Assembly (NCBI GenBank): GCA_940671915.1
Contig: CALNVZ010003433.1
Location: 33,860,476-33,924,475 of the forward strand
Length of the DNA stretch: 64,000 nucleotides
DNA from: Paracentrotus lividus
Lineage: Eukaryota > Echinodermata > Echinoidea > Camarodonta > Echinidae
Direction of reading: 5' to 3'
Part shown: positions 13,401-25,750 of the stretch, one piece after another
Layout: each line of letters begins with the position of its first letter
How positions within the stretch are numbered: position 1 is the first letter of the stretch
Program-made: the position numbers and the translations under genes
Notes under the pieces: generated by a model
Databases searched by the model: none
What the model saw: only the letters and a program-made list of their open reading frames with translations
Told to the model about the DNA's origin: nothing

Positions 13401-16400
13401 TATCTATATTATTTAAATAACATTGTCATCAGTAATAGAAATTATCTTTTTGCCCAGGGGATCCAGTTTGGATCATATTTGTAAAAGGCTCTACTGAAAA
13501 TACCCCCCCCCTCCCTCAAAAAAAAAATAATAAAAAAATTGAAAGAAACCAAACATACATGTACTACAAATAAATGATTAACTACAATGTTATTTTGTTA
13601 GGAAGTACATGTATACATGTTTGATTCAATTGATTTTATTGCTTGTAAAGTGTGATGGTGAAACATGTGCATGTGGCATCATTTTAAAATGTCAGCCTGA
13701 AAATAGGAGCTAGATGGAAATTGGGTGTTAAATCATCATGCAATGATCTAAGTTTACATTCATTAAAATTTGTCTCAGAATGGCCAAAATAGAGAATTCA
13801 ATTGCAGTTAGTCATTGGATTAACTAGTGTACATGTACATGTTGTGGAAAAGTAGAGGGAATACAACCAATTACAAGAAATAAGATAAGACCCAGGAAAA
13901 AAAAATCTGAAGAATTTTTGCTCTTGTAATTCCCCAATGGAATGATGCTTAGAGACCAGGATGAGCGATCTGTGATGCATTGCACGTAGAAACTCCCAAA
14001 AGACAGCCATAAAGAATTGCAAAATGGTAGCATAGATGAGTACTAGCAATAGCCAACAAATCATCAGCACTCCATTAATTTGCTTTAAGCACTTCCCTAA
14101 TGACCCAGGAAGATATGATATAGATCTTTCTAGCAAGCAAGAAAATTATGTATATTTGGCCCAATTCAAATGATGGTTTTCTTTACAAATTCCTGAATTT
14201 TCTATTATTCACATATATGTAGTAGAAGTACATTGTACATGTATGTAAATTGTATAAAATAAACAAAAAAGAAAGAAGTTTCAGCAAGATACATGTAGGC
14301 CTCGGACCTTTCCCTTTTTTCACTATGTGGAATCCATTGCAAAATATAGATTTACAGACTTAATACAAAAAGAATAAAAGTAAATAAAAAAAAAAAATGA
14401 AAATGACGCAAGCTATAAATACATGTACACAGCAAAAATCAAAGCAGGGAAACTGAGAGAAAAAAAAAAAAAAAATCTCTTAATATTCATCTGTATACAT
14501 GTAGATTTTAATAGATAAAAGATTAAAGAAGGAAATTGAAAGGGATCAATGTCATGAATGATAGTTTTATTTACTTGTAGATATTAAAGGTAGTATCAGC
14601 CTTTTTCACAAATTGCGAAAACTAATGCAACTTGGCATAACTGTAGAATATGATCGACCTATACTGTCTATTCAATCTTACTGTCATAGGTTGCCTAGAT
14701 CAGTAATACGAAACGAAAATCTGACTACCAATCTTGACCAGCTCTCCATCAACATCGTTGATATTACAGCGCGTGCAGCACGGACCGTACACAGCAATAT
14801 ACACACGGCGCATCAGCGTGCATTATTCTCTGCGCTAACAGTCAGCAATTCGCACCGTACGGTATATTTTTCAAGGTTCGAAAAAATAGGAATGAATTTT
14901 GATAATCGCAATATAATGACAAACATACACATTTGAGCTTAATCATGTTGTGGGAAGATATAGTCATTGGTATACTACTATATCCTCTAAAAACTAGAAA
15001 TTTAATATTTTTGCCTGCAAAAGGCTGACACTACCTTTAAACAAGGTATAGCCTAACTGTAACATTAACGTTGTACATAAACTTTGGATTCTTATATTTA
15101 AATCAAAAGTATACCAAGTATTAAGTATGTGGTGTTTCTCATTCATTATTAAAAGATTACATGTACATGTATGTTGCATCAAAGAATATGATACAAACTT
15201 ACAAGGTACATGATAATATGGATACTGTATATGACTTTTGAGTGAAAGTGGTAATGGTGGTTGGGTACCTAGGGTTTCGATTCCCATGGCATTAGATAGT
15301 ACACATAGAACTGAGCTGTGCATTATTTGCCAGAAATATGACGTCACTAGGGGTCAATATAAACATAGCTAGAAAAATAAGTGTCTTGCAGCTGGGCTCG
15401 GAGATGACAGAAATATGAGGGAGTGTAAATTGGAGAAGGTGAAAAGTGAGATGCACAGACAAATAACACAAAAATGAAGGATTTAAAGTGGTTGATCATG
15501 ATTATGATGTAATATTCTTGTGTATTTATTTCATATTTAATTTTCAACAAACAAGTAAAATGTAGGACTAGAAATGGAGAGATTGATTCAAATGAGGATC
15601 ATATTGCTTAGATCCATTATCATGTGAAGAATGAGCAGCCTAGAAAACTAACAAATATAAAGGATGAATCATTATGATTAGATGCCGATTCTTGTAGTTA
15701 CTTTCCATCACCATTCGTACATAGTACATTATTAAGTATACAGTGTGTCCCACAAAAAATGCTAATGGCACTTTAGATGGATATAATATTAAAATTACAA
15801 GACTCTATTGTTTATAACTCTGCTTTCGTAAACTACCATTCGTGTTCTACAACAGGATGAAATTTTATGAGTTGCACTTTACGGTGATATAAACTACATA
15901 ATCACTACTGAAATATTTTGCAAATTATTTATGATCAAACTTGGGTTTCTTTTATTCGATATACCCGGTACTACTGAATACAAAACTTGGAGGGAGAGGT
16001 TTCCTGATGTGTGATGAAAAAATGCTCATATCTTTGTGATTATTGGACCATATCACATAAAATTTCATCCATTTGCAGGAAATGAATTATAGTTTACAGG
16101 TGTAGAGTTATAATTAATATAATATTGTAATTTTAATATTATACCCATCTAAAGTACCATTAGCATTTTTTGTGGGACACACTGTATGTTCATGTTCATT
16201 AATTAACATATATTGCATTTCTTATTAGAACTTCAATTTTTTTTATTGAGTTGTTATTAATGCCAATTTCAAACTGTGACTTCTATTTGTACTCTTTTTG
16301 AAATGCCAAGCTAATAGATGATGTTCAAATATGTTGACATTTTTTTGCTATGGTTTATCTTTCTATCCAGCACAACAAGGAGCCATTTTGTAAGTCATGC

Positions 16401-16981
16401 TATGGAAAACTGTTTGGACCAAGAGGTAAAAACTTAATTAAAATGAATGAACAATATGTGTATCACTTACTTAAGAGACAGAGGTGCGTTAATTCGAATC
16501 TTGTGCTGTGGGAATAGAAATGCAAATGAAGATAAACTTAAATTGATTCTGAAGTGTTTATCAGTATCACACAGTGTTTTTTTTTTTAGTGACCTAGCAA
16601 GATATAACTATACAAAGCTTACATGTCAATAATTTTGCTGAAATAACAAAAACTCTCATAAATACACTATTTGGATTTCAGTTTTTGAATATTTTTGCTA
16701 TGTCTGGCAAATTATTGGGTTGTCAAGAACAACCTTGGTTTAAAAAATATGTTTTAAAAATTTAGGAAACTTAGGAAACTGGTCTATTGAACAGATGAGA
16801 TGTAAGAACAAATGCTTTGGAAAAAAAATGATAATAAAGATTCTCCATAAGTCACTCACTCCTTTCTCTTCCCCTCTCTCCCCCTTATATTTTTCTCTTT
16901 CTCTCTCTCTCTTTTCGTCTATCTACAGGGTTCAGGAGTGGTGGAGCTAACCAACCTAATTCCTACATCTATTCCAAGTGA
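2404..16981 (+). CDS. CRIP1-like: CRIP-family single-LIM protein, gene A (4 coding exons)
   Basis: Coding exons are 2404-2443, 13026-13126, 16371-16425 and 16929-16981, all with GT donors and AG acceptors, giving 82 residues. One LIM domain fills residues 4-57: ligands C4, C7, H25, C28 for the first zinc and C31, C36, C54, C57 for the second. The tail from residue 63 (GPRGFRSGGANQPNSYIYSK) has the glycine-rich form usual after the LIM domain of cysteine-rich (intestinal) proteins, which are about 77 residues. LIM domains bind zinc and act as protein-protein adaptors in cytoplasm or nucleus; no enzymatic role is expected. Oddity: the second finger begins C-x4-C rather than the usual C-x2-C, owing to two extra codons within exon 2. 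The start codon is chosen because it opens with the conserved CxKCNKPVYF block. Gene B downstream is a tandem paralogue. The exact orthologue (CRIP1, CRIP2 or CRIP3) cannot be assigned. Confidence 0.9.
3782..4350 (+). repeat. Dispersed repeat, + copy
   Basis: Shares ordered blocks with the reverse complement of 8575-9122: a tagtgcgg start, a tcgtgcaatat block, ggggtcaaattttcagaccc, a gggggcgccatattg block, and cagatggcgcca near the far end. Coding potential is not evident. The family is not recognised. Confidence 0.7.
5446..5470. repeat. Poly-G tract in gene A intron 1
   Basis: About 25 consecutive G followed by further G-rich sequence to about 5510. It generates a proline-rich open frame on the other strand that is an artefact. 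Confidence 0.9.
6458..6954. mobile_element. TTAA-flanked inverted-repeat element (MITE)
   Basis: The 489-bp body (6462-6950) is bounded by TTAA at 6458-6461 and 6951-6954. Left terminus aggggaagttcacc matches the reverse complement of the right end, aggaaagttcacc. The arms continue for roughly 200 bp, including the mirrored blocks gtgacgtcac / tgacgtcac and gagcagctc. TTAA duplications are typical of piggyBac and Kolobok superfamilies. No transposase frame is present, so it is non-autonomous. Confidence 0.85.
7264..7402. repeat. CT and ATT microsatellites
   Basis: A (CT)n tract at about 7264-7308 and a (TTA)n tract at about 7367-7402. They create serine/leucine and tyrosine runs in chance open frames. 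Confidence 0.9.
7512..8309. mobile_element. hAT-like non-autonomous element with 5-bp direct flank repeat
   Basis: The body spans 7517-8304 (788 bp). Left end caggccgctacaaa and the reverse complement of the right end, cagggcgcgacaaa, form short inverted repeats, and subterminal cttgcccg / cgggcaag motifs recur at both ends. CGTTA flanks both sides (7512-7516 and 8305-8309). CAGG-type termini fit hAT, but hAT usually duplicates 8 bp, so the superfamily call is tentative. No transposase frame was seen. Confidence 0.7.
8575..9122 (-). repeat. Dispersed repeat, - copy
   Basis: Reverse-complement relative of 3782-4350, carrying the same ordered blocks. The two copies face outward around about 4.2 kb; whether they are termini of one larger element or independent insertions is unresolved. 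Confidence 0.7.
13026..13126 (+). CDS. CRIP1-like: Gene A coding exon 2
   Basis: 101 nt after acceptor acttttag, ending before donor gtaaga, phase 0. Encodes the first-zinc H25 and C28 and the start of the second finger, with the block WHKTCFKCSYDQCKK. It is two codons longer than gene B exon 2, and the extra residues lie between C31 and C36. Confidence 0.92.
14584..15040. mobile_element. TTAA-flanked inverted-repeat element
   Basis: TTAA lies at 14584-14587 and 15037-15040. The left end aggtagtatcagcctttt and the reverse complement of the right end aggtagtgtcagcctttt differ at one position. A 107-codon frame inside has no recognisable domain and is probably chance. The TTAA target suggests piggyBac or Kolobok mobilisation. 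Confidence 0.8.
15739..16186. mobile_element. Tc1/mariner-like MITE, TA target
   Basis: Body 15741-16184 (444 bp) with TA on both sides. The terminal repeats begin cagtgtgtcccacaaaaaat and are nearly identical for about 60 bp; weaker arm similarity continues to about 160 bp. There is no transposase frame. TA duplication and CAGT termini fit the Tc1/mariner group. Confidence 0.88.
16371..16425 (+). CDS. CRIP1-like: Gene A coding exon 3
   Basis: 55 nt, beginning HNKEPFCKSCYGKLFGPR plus one base; carries the last two zinc cysteines C54 and C57. Acceptor ctatccag, donor gtaaaa, phase 1. Same length as gene B exon 3. Confidence 0.92.
16929..16981 (+). CDS. CRIP1-like: Gene A coding exon 4
   Basis: Encodes the C-terminal glycine-containing tail GFRSGGANQPNSYIYSK and the TGA stop. 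Acceptor tctacag follows a long CT-rich tract (about 16861-16920). The preceding intron is 503 bp. Confidence 0.92.
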
Positions 16982-18446
16982 AGACGTACGGAATGGCCCA
17001 GAAGATTGGATTTCAGCCTAGCAACAAAACAAGCATGATCGGTTATATCTCTTTTTTTATTTATTCACCAAAAGAAATTAATGTCCTCATAATATATACT
17101 GTACTACTTCAGATTATTTATCCATTTATCATCAAATCTTCCAAGTTGCATTTGTAATTCTATCATTACCATTGTCTGGTAAATATATATTAAATGGATA
17201 TTATGATAAACCTTTGGTGGAGAAAGTTTCACGGTCACCTTCCCTTACAAATTAATTTTTACTTACATGTTTATGATATACATGTACATCTTAAAAATTG
17301 AATATTGGAACAGAGCTATGTATTGGTTGGACAATATTTTCTTTCTTCTCTTTCTGTGTCTCACCAAGACATTTAATTATTCTACACTTTTCTACGAATG
17401 GTTTACATATGTATATGTACATGTAAAAAGATTTTAAAACAATTTGATTAGCCTACGCAAAAAAATACAGCACATGTATGAAACAAGACACTAACAAAAA
17501 AAAATCTTACAAACAACTCGAAGGATAACAATAACGTCATATGATAATTTTAACAAATTTCTTTACTTTTCACCAAAGAATTTGTAGGTTACACTCTGAA
17601 TTTTTCTTACTGATAAGTAGAAATATGATAATACATTTACACGCATTGCATATTATATCATTCTTTCAAAATTCCTTTCCTTTTCACCAAAGAATTTTCA
17701 CCTTTTCCATTGTCTGTTATATATGATCAGTTTCATTCCAATGAATTTATGAACAATGTTGGTCTTATAATTTGATACTAACCATTGCTTATGCTGCCCA
17801 ACCACCAATTAGAGTTACTAATAAATACCTTTACTTTCACTTTTCAAGTTTATAGAAATACTGTGTAAATTATATTTTTATCAGTCTTTAGAGCAATTAG
17901 TTCAACCCTGATTCATTGTATAAAATTAAGCTAAAAGACATACAAAATGTGCACAAACTGTATGCACATATTCAAAGCATTCTAAGTACCCGTTATCTTG
18001 GTTGCTTTTAAATTTATGAAAGTATTGAATTTCCTGAACATCAGAAAACTTTTTCTCATTCAATATTTTACGAGTTACAAATTAACATATTGCATCTGCC
18101 CCTTTGCAGTCTTGTTTTTCTCCCATGAAATTCATAAATTCATCATTACATGTATCCATTCCCAAGCTTTGCATTGCTGTGTGATTCATGTAATTATCAA
18201 TATATATACAACTGTAATTCTCTTTTATATTATGCCATGCCTATACATGCATATACATTCCTTGTGCCAATTGCCAATTTAACCTACCAAATCTTTCATT
18301 TGTACCTACTTTCCTTATTCCTACCTTTCAATCATTCCGCCCAAATAGTACCTAGTTCTTTTCCAGGAATGTATATACAGTCCATGTCTGTTAAAACGAG
18401 ATGCTTAGGACAAATCTAATTACCTTGTTATATTAACAGAAGCTAT

Positions 18447-19307
18447 GTTCACACGGGACCATCGGGGTTTTAGTCCTCGAGGACTATATCCTTAAGAATT
18501 TAAATCCCGACGGCTTGTTCTCGAGTTACGTTCACACGGAGTGCTTATCCTCGGGGATAGTTATCCCCGAGGATAAGCGAGCGGCGCGATGACCAGAAGT
18601 AGAACATGTACTCTCCAAGAAGTAAAGTATATCTGTATAACTTCAGTTCAAACCTTTTTTAAAAAAAAATAAACAATCATTAAATAGGTGTATCGAACAC
18701 CGACTATCGAGCGAGTTGCCTCTGCAAGCTCTGAACTGAGTGGAAAGTTTCAAAAGTACACGTGTGTTACAAAAAGAAAACAAAAATAAAACAAGCCAGC
18801 AACTACAGTCTATTTGACTTTTTTTTTCATTTTCTTTTTGAATTGTATATTTCTATTTTAGATTTAAATTTATACCAATAATATATCGATATTTCTTAGG
18901 TTTTCTTTCAAATGTATGATTATTATTTATTTGATTATTCAAAAATGAAGTTTAGATATCGAGCTAATTATGCAATCGGCAGCGCTGTTAATTTTTAGAG
19001 CTCGCAAAGTTTTGTGAGGTACTGAACCGGAAGTTTAACCTGCACAAGAGGTCACTCTTATCCTCGAGAACAGTAACTCCAAGTTAAAATCGTGTCCACA
19101 CGGTCAAACGCGCGATCGGAGACCACCCAGCCCTTGGAGTTTCGAGCCTTAACCCTAAGATCTGTCGAGAACATAAATCCCGACTTGTCCTCGAGAACAT
19201 AAACACCGAGTTTCATTCACACGGGCCTTAACTCCAAGTTAACCCCAAGTTGTCCTCGAGAACATAGTCCTCGAGGACAACTTGGAGTTAAGGCTTGCCG
19301 TGTGAAC
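18447..19307 (+). mobile_element. CTCGAG-rich foldback element, copy 1
   Basis: Begins gttcacacggg and ends ccgtgtgaac as inverted termini. Inside, blocks ctcgagaacat, ctcgaggac and aacttggagttaa recur in both orientations. It aligns end to end with the reverse complement of 29864-30372, except for about 350 bp of extra AT-rich DNA at roughly 18605-18985. No open frame of note and no clear target duplication. Confidence 0.85.
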
Positions 19308-22300
19308 GATACTAGAATCTCACTGTTACTGAACACAAATAGTGTAAACTCATAATAAAACATCTGATATAAACAAATTGCAAAATTTCAATAAAACTTT
19401 GTCATAATAATTGTTTTGTAACCGGGTTTAGCTGTAGTTATGCAGTATGTGTGCATATTTTTGATACCTTTCTAAGGTGCTAAATCAAAATATGCAAGTA
19501 ACCACTATGCCCAAAACCAAATGTGTGCAAACTGACAATATTTATTTTGTGGAGGGTATTATATATGGTGAATAAATTTGCATTTTTTAAAATGTAAGTT
19601 CCACTATATTTCTGTTTGTTGAAACAAATTTTGCTTCATCATTATTATTATGTAACACCAGTATTTTTTTAATATTCCTCAAGACACATCTTCTAGATGA
19701 ACAATGTGTAGTTTTCTAAACATTTTCTTTCACAATTGATATATATTTTTACTCAATATATGAAAACAAAGAAGGAATATAATGTACCTCCTAACTGTAT
19801 GGTCATTGAAAAGCTAGGATGACCAAAATATGTTTTTTAAATATTCTAGATAGAATGTTATTCTGGTTAATTTTAAAGTTAGTTCCACAGTACTTCCTCA
19901 TAGAAGATGGCCAAGTATTAGATGATATTTTGTGTGGTTTACAGGGGTTTAATATTAAATGTCTCAGGTAATGGTATGTTTTTTAGAATTCAGCAACTGT
20001 ATGTGCTGTCTTGTTTTAAAAGTTGAAATCCATGAATCATGAATGTTATTTATTTAATTTTCTTGTTTAAAGATTATTTGTGAACCTCTTAAATTATATG
20101 TAAAATGATATAACTGAAATCAACCTTATGAATTTTATGAATGAGTGCAGGAAAAAAAATAATTGTAGTTTATTGACTGGGGTAAGAAGTACATGTAGAT
20201 GCAAACTGTAAATTTTACATGTGTGGATTTCGCAGGGAAAACAAAGATATCAATCCAGGTACTTTATCATATCGATTTTTTTTTTTGTGTGTAATTAAAT
20301 GTTTAAATCTGGGTAAAGGTATAATTTGATAGAGATTTTGTGCATCTGTGTATTAAAGGATTTTCATCTGATTTGTTTTGCCAAAAGTTATTGGTTAAAT
20401 TGTGCATCCTCAAGATATATCTTTGTTAAATATAGCAAAGCCTTTTACAAAATTCAAATAAATCATTAAAAAATTTCCCATAGAATCGAAGCAAATTTCT
20501 GTATTACAGATGTAATCTACTTAGTGGCTTCTTTGCTACATGTGTGCAAAAACTGATCTGGTCTAAATTTTTAAACATATTTTTTATGAAATGATTCACT
20601 TCTTAACAGTGGAATGGAAAAAATAACCCATGTCTATTCCTTAATTTGCACTTGCTTAAATGAAGCTTTCTATTTTAAACTTATATAGCTAGTTTTTCCA
20701 CTTTCCAAGCTCTTTATTCCATTGGATGCTTTTTAAACCCTTATATTTTATTGTGCAAACATTTGTATTCATGTGCTAATATAATTCGGCTGAAGTATTT
20801 ATAACAAAAAAGAAACCTTACATGTGCTACATTTTAATCTTTTTAATCCATATTTTTTTAATGTGTAAATATTCCTCTTGATTGTGAAACCATCTATACA
20901 AGTCCTGCTCTAAGTGTGAGCCATTTTGTCTTCTTAGACTAAAAACGTCATTAAACTCATTATTTTACATTGAGTTATTGACCTTTTGGTTCTTAGCAGA
21001 CATTATGAATGGTCAAGTTTATGTAACTATTGTATTCTAGCTGTTGCTGAAATGTATTCTCATGTTAAACTGCTGTGCTGTATTTTTGAGTATTTCTAAA
21101 TAGTGTTAAAAGTGCTGATTCATTCAGATGTGCAGTGTTATGTAATGATCTGTTTTTCCATCTACTTAGTATTGCTGTTTTATACCTTTGAATAGGACTA
21201 CCCAGTCCCAAATATACCTGACATTTGTTAGTATTTTAGATTTCCTGGTGAATTATTATGGGATTGGCTGTGAAAATAGTCTACTTGTCATATAGTTGTG
21301 ATATAAAAGAGTGTGTTCTATACAGTTCATAGCATGTTATTTGAACCTTAGAACTATTTGTATAATCTTGTGTGGTGTTCTGAGTATTTACAAGGGTTGG
21401 AATCATCTGTTGGATATTGGAATTGTACTAAAGGATAAAAGCGAATGTCATTTAGCTCTTCGATAGAAAATATTTTCTCTGTGTATCTCGATTGGTCATA
21501 CTTGTATTCTTTGTGCCCTGTAACATAGACAGTTACGATTAATTGCAAATCGATAATAACCAATGAGGATCCTTGTTACATTGACTATCTGCATAAAAGT
21601 CTCACTGTGAACCAATCAGAATGGTTGTTCCAAACTTGCAATTGATTGAATTCTTTTTATGTTCCAAAAGTCCTAATTTTTGTTGTTGATTGCAAGAAGG
21701 TCGTTATCATTGAAGGATATGAATGATTCCCTTCTAGTCGTCAAGAAAGATATTTCCTCTTTGTGTAGTACAGATTGGTCATACTTATGTTCTCTGATTC
21801 AATAGCATAATTGTGTTAAAATTCTCTGTTGTGAGCCAGAAGGAGAGTTAATGCCCAATTGACTCTCATCAAGGAATATGTTAGATTGCAATTGTAAATT
21901 CAATATAATTGCACAATTGAAATTGTATGAATAGAGATTCTGTTACCCTCTAAATATAAAAGAGTGAAAAGCATGTTAATATTGAGTGAAATTTTATTCT
22001 AACAACAGCCCTTTTTCAAGTGAAATTGTATGACAATGTTGCATTTTAAAACATGTAAAACAATGAAAAAGCTTGTGAAATTCCATTCTAAAATTATTGG
22101 AGACAACACTTTTTCAAGTAAAAAGAACTAAAATCATTTGATGTCAATGAACATGTATTTTTCGTGTAATCCAAAAACTTTTTATTTAAGAGGGAGGGAG
22201 GGGGGGGGTCTCATCCCTCTTTCATTTCTTTTTCTTCTTTTTATCATTTCATCCAGATGTATTCTTCTACATTTTACTGCCTTTTCTGTATATAATTATG

Positions 22301-22560
22301 ATAAAGTATTACTGCTTTCATTATTACGAATACTATTCCAATCTTTGTTAACCTTTTATTTTTTAGATACATTGTAAATAGAGCTGTATTTTACCTGTAC
22401 CAAAGTATTTAGTATACCTTGTTGTCATACATAGTACATATATCTACCAGCTACCATCATTTTTATAGTAAAGAAAGTTGATGAGTTATTTTGTAGAAAC
22501 TATTATTGTGTTTTCCATTTATTGTGAATAAATGATAAATGAAACATGATAAAAAGGTTT
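19308..22560. other. AT-rich unique-looking stretch
   Basis: No repeats or coding frames were recognised over about 3.2 kb. It ends near gtgaataaatgataaatg (AATAAA at 22527). It could include a long 3' UTR, but that is not demonstrated. Confidence 0.4.
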
Positions 22561-22659
22561 GAGCATTCTTCATTCTGTTGTTGTGTAACTTGAGTTATGA
22601 TAGTATTATTATTATTATTATGTGATTTTTAAAAGCGGACTCTAGGCTGATATTCAGAT

Positions 22660-22748
22660 GATATGAAATGTAGAATAATATATATATATATATAAAAATG
22701 TAGAGTAATATATATATATATATATATAAAAATGTAGAGTAATATACA

Positions 22749-22782
<34 letters not shown>
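22660..22782. repeat. TA-rich tandem repeat
   Basis: Three units each consisting of an (A)atgtagagtaa-type block followed by (TA)n, ending in a longer (TA)n run. Confidence 0.85.
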
Positions 22783-22783
<1 letters not shown>

Positions 22784-22784
22784 A

Positions 22785-22930
22785 CCCAATACAACACTGA
22801 AAATTTCATCAAAATTGGATGAAAAATTGTGAAGTTATGATTTTCACTGTTTTTCGATAAAATATTTCTGTGCACAGTCTCGTGCATATTCAATGAGTAA
22901 GCTGATGATGTCTTACTCTGATGTCAATGA
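22785..22930. repeat. Possible MITE fragment
   Basis: Contains tgaaaatttcatcaaaattg and a gaagttatg block reminiscent of the arms of the 6458-6954 element. No second arm is visible, so it may be a truncated copy or a distant relative. Confidence 0.4.
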
Positions 22931-23943
22931 TCCACTTCTTCTTCTGTATTTTATTATATGAAATCTTATTCGTTTCATTTTTTCATACATGTGTATAAAA
23001 CATCTATCCCTTATATTGACATTACAGTTACAGCAATAATGATCTCAAAACATTCCATAAGGAGTTGTCCCCGTTTTTGTATTCTTGGAGTAGAAAAAAA
23101 AATGTTATTTCATATAAGATATAAAATACATGATTATTGCAGCTTCCTGAATTACAAATCATTTTCCCTTCTTTGTGCATTTGAAATAAGATTTTTTTAT
23201 TTTTTTATTTTTTTATGATTATTCAATCAATCAGGTCTTGAAAAAATGGCGGCCCTAATTTTGACTGTACACAAACAGCAATTGCGCCCTCTTTCATTCA
23301 AAATATTTGTTTTGCCATTTTCAACAGCCCCTTTTCATGACTGAGCTTTTGATAAAGATAAAAGCATGAGTATGTGCACTTCGGTTGAGATATATACAAT
23401 TAGAAAATTAAGTTTTTTTTTTAAATTAAACAATTTTTAAAATAGGGGCATTAAAAACTTTCATAACTTTTGGGGGAGGGGGGGGGGAGGGAGAGGGGCG
23501 GAGGGAGTCCTAATTGACAGAAAAAAAAAGAAGAATCTTCTTTTGGCTTGTCCCCGGCCCTATTTCACCCTTTCTTTCATTTTTTTCTTGCCCGAGGGGA
23601 TAGGGGTGAGCGGACCGGGAGGGAGAGGGTAAATTCTTTTCATCTGTATAAGAAGAAAAGCCTATAGGTTTCTTTCTTACCAATCACTCTTGGAGAGTTC
23701 TGTTCTAAATTTATATCATAACCAAAGAAAATGATATAAACGTAGTGAAAGGTGATAGACGAAGTCAACCAAGCAATGAAGAGGGAGGTTTACACCGCAT
23801 TTTGTTTTTGTTTTTTGTTTGTTTTTTTTTTTTTTTTTTTTTTTTTGTTTTGTTTTTTGGGGGGGGGGGTTGAAAAAAAAGCAGAAAAAATGAAATAAAT
23901 AGTATGAGTAAAGATTTGAAGAAATCGATGGCAACGAAGTCTT

Positions 23944-24560
23944 TAGGGGGGGGAGGGGTTAAAGGAAAATTGTTTACAACTTCTATTTGGCTCATTTCTA
24001 AAGAATGAAAAGAAATACCCTCCAAAACCATATATCAGAAGAGAGGTTATATATCAAGGATCTTATGGACGAAAAAAAAAATATCACCAAAAATGCTAGT
24101 TAGCATACTTTATGCAAATTAGCCATTTTTGCCCCAAAGAATCTACTGAATACCTACACACAAATATTTCATTTTTGCACAGATGTTCTCTAAACATTTG
24201 TCTGGGGAATGAATGGATTGATATTAAAAAAGAAGCTAATTATATATTTATGACATTATTACCAGCAAACTAAAACTTTATTTAAAATTCTAATCCATTC
24301 ATGCCCAAGAGACACATTTCACCAATAAGCATGCAAAGTTTGAACTGCAACAGAAATTCATTCTTGAGTTATTTTGTTTTGCAAAAATGGCTAATTTGCA
24401 TAAATTATGCTAATTAGGCATTTTGGGTGATTTTTTTTTTCGTATATAGACTGATATAAATTATAACCTTTTTACTGATATGTGGTTTTGGAGGGTTATT
24501 TATTTATTTTCTTCAGAAATGAGCGAAATAGAAGTGTAAAATTTGCCTTTCACCCCCTTA
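23944..24560. mobile_element. Long inverted-repeat element with G-rich termini
   Basis: The left arm (about 23946-24115) and right arm (about 24390-24558) are inverted copies, sharing acttctattt, gctcatttct, ccctccaaaacca and tatgcaaattagcc blocks. The left terminus is ta-ggggg and the right cccccT-ta, compatible with a TA target. No transposase frame is present. Confidence 0.8.
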
Positions 24561-24971
24561 ATTTTTAATGTTTAAAGTTTGAATTGTAATCATATTGTAT
24601 AATCAAATAAGCCTATCTATTTTTAAGGCGATGGCCTTTCGATGGCACGTCCGCATTGTTTAGACCATGGAGGCTCTTCATGGCTGGACATGTTTAGAAG
24701 GCCATTGCGAGCGTGACGAAAGTTAGGAGAAGATAAGGGGAAAACGAATAATTCACTGAAACAGAGATTAATTAAATGTGTAGAGAAGATAGATGAGAAT
24801 GATACCAAAAAAGAGTACCCGTCCACAGGGGCCGTGAAACGTTTTTTAGAAGTTGCAGGGGGGGGGGAAGGCTATATAGGCTGAGCAATAGGATGATATA
24901 CGTGTTGTCCACCACCCCATAAGAAGATGAACCATGATAACATATGTTTTTTAAACGACCGGTTCCATAAA

Positions 24972-24986
24972 CCCCCCCCCCCCCCC

Positions 24987-25027
<41 letters not shown>
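24972..25027. repeat. Poly-C / poly-A double homopolymer
   Basis: About 16 C followed directly by about 40 A. It is the cause of a phenylalanine-rich chance frame on the - strand, and tract length is liable to assembly error. Confidence 0.9.
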
Positions 25028-25028
<1 letters not shown>

Positions 25029-25710
25029 GTGTTCAAATTGCAAAGATGACAATAAGCAACAAAACGATTGTGATTTTTTTTTGGGCATAAAGTGTGGCAG
25101 ATTCCATGACATTTACTCCGCCGACAATTGATCCGTTTCAAATTCCACGTACACTAAACCGAAATGACTAACTTCAACATGAACACTTTACCCTAAATCT
25201 AATAAAAAACCCTTTCCCTAACCCTATATCTTAGAGTAAATATTAAAGTCGCAGGAGCAAAATGTCGTGGCACCGTTTCACCCCACCACCCCTATACCCG
25301 GGCCCCACTTTCAACAACATGCTTCGTGGCTGAGCCTCAGCATGATATGAATCTGCAGCATGCATTCAGTACAGTGCAGAGACTTCGAGCAGTCGAGTCA
25401 CGATCACCCTGTCATGCTCAAGTTCGGATCGACGCTTTCACTTGTAGTTTTTGCAATCTTGGAGCAAACTATATTTTGTATTCATGATTAAATAACATCG
25501 TGAATAAGTATATCCTCGAATAATGCATCCAATAATCAAGAAGGAAGTGGTTTTGCACACGTTACTATATATTTTTGTGACGTGTTTTGATCGCAATTAC
25601 TATACCATGTATACAGGCACTGTAGCAGAAGACAAAAACCAGACATAACGTCAGGAATCACATACTCCGTCTCCAATTTCGAACTTAGTACACCCTAAAC
25701 ATCAATCATC

Positions 25711-25750
25711 ATGCCTAACTGTCCTAAGTGCAGTAAACCAGTCTATTTCG
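25711..25750 (+). CDS. CRIP1-like: Gene B coding exon 1
   Basis: Encodes MPNCPKCSKPVYF plus one base, then donor gtaagt, phase 1. The upstream context atcaatcatcATG resembles the atcATG context of gene A. Confidence 0.92.

Larger units (their letters stand above)
13127..16370 (+). other. Gene A intron 2 (3.2 kb)
   Basis: Bounded by gtaaga and ttctatccag. Contains two complete MITEs (14584-15040, 15739-16186) and otherwise AT-rich DNA with acatgtac-type palindromes. Confidence 0.85.
16982..25710. other. Intergenic region between genes A and B, including possible gene A 3' UTR
   Basis: No coding exon was recognised. It contains the CTCGAG-rich foldback element, TA tandem repeats, a long inverted-repeat element and a C/A homopolymer pair. 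Candidate AATAAA signals for gene A lie at 17820, 19571, 20458 and 22527; which is used cannot be told. The stretch 19310-22560 is AT-rich and comparatively free of recognisable repeats. Confidence 0.6.

Noticed and set aside
14613-14936. 107-codon frame inside a TTAA element
   Set aside because: No transposase motif or homology recognised; length is compatible with chance.
25180-25230. ccctaa-like runs suggesting an interstitial telomere
   Set aside because: Only a few degenerate units, not a tandem array.
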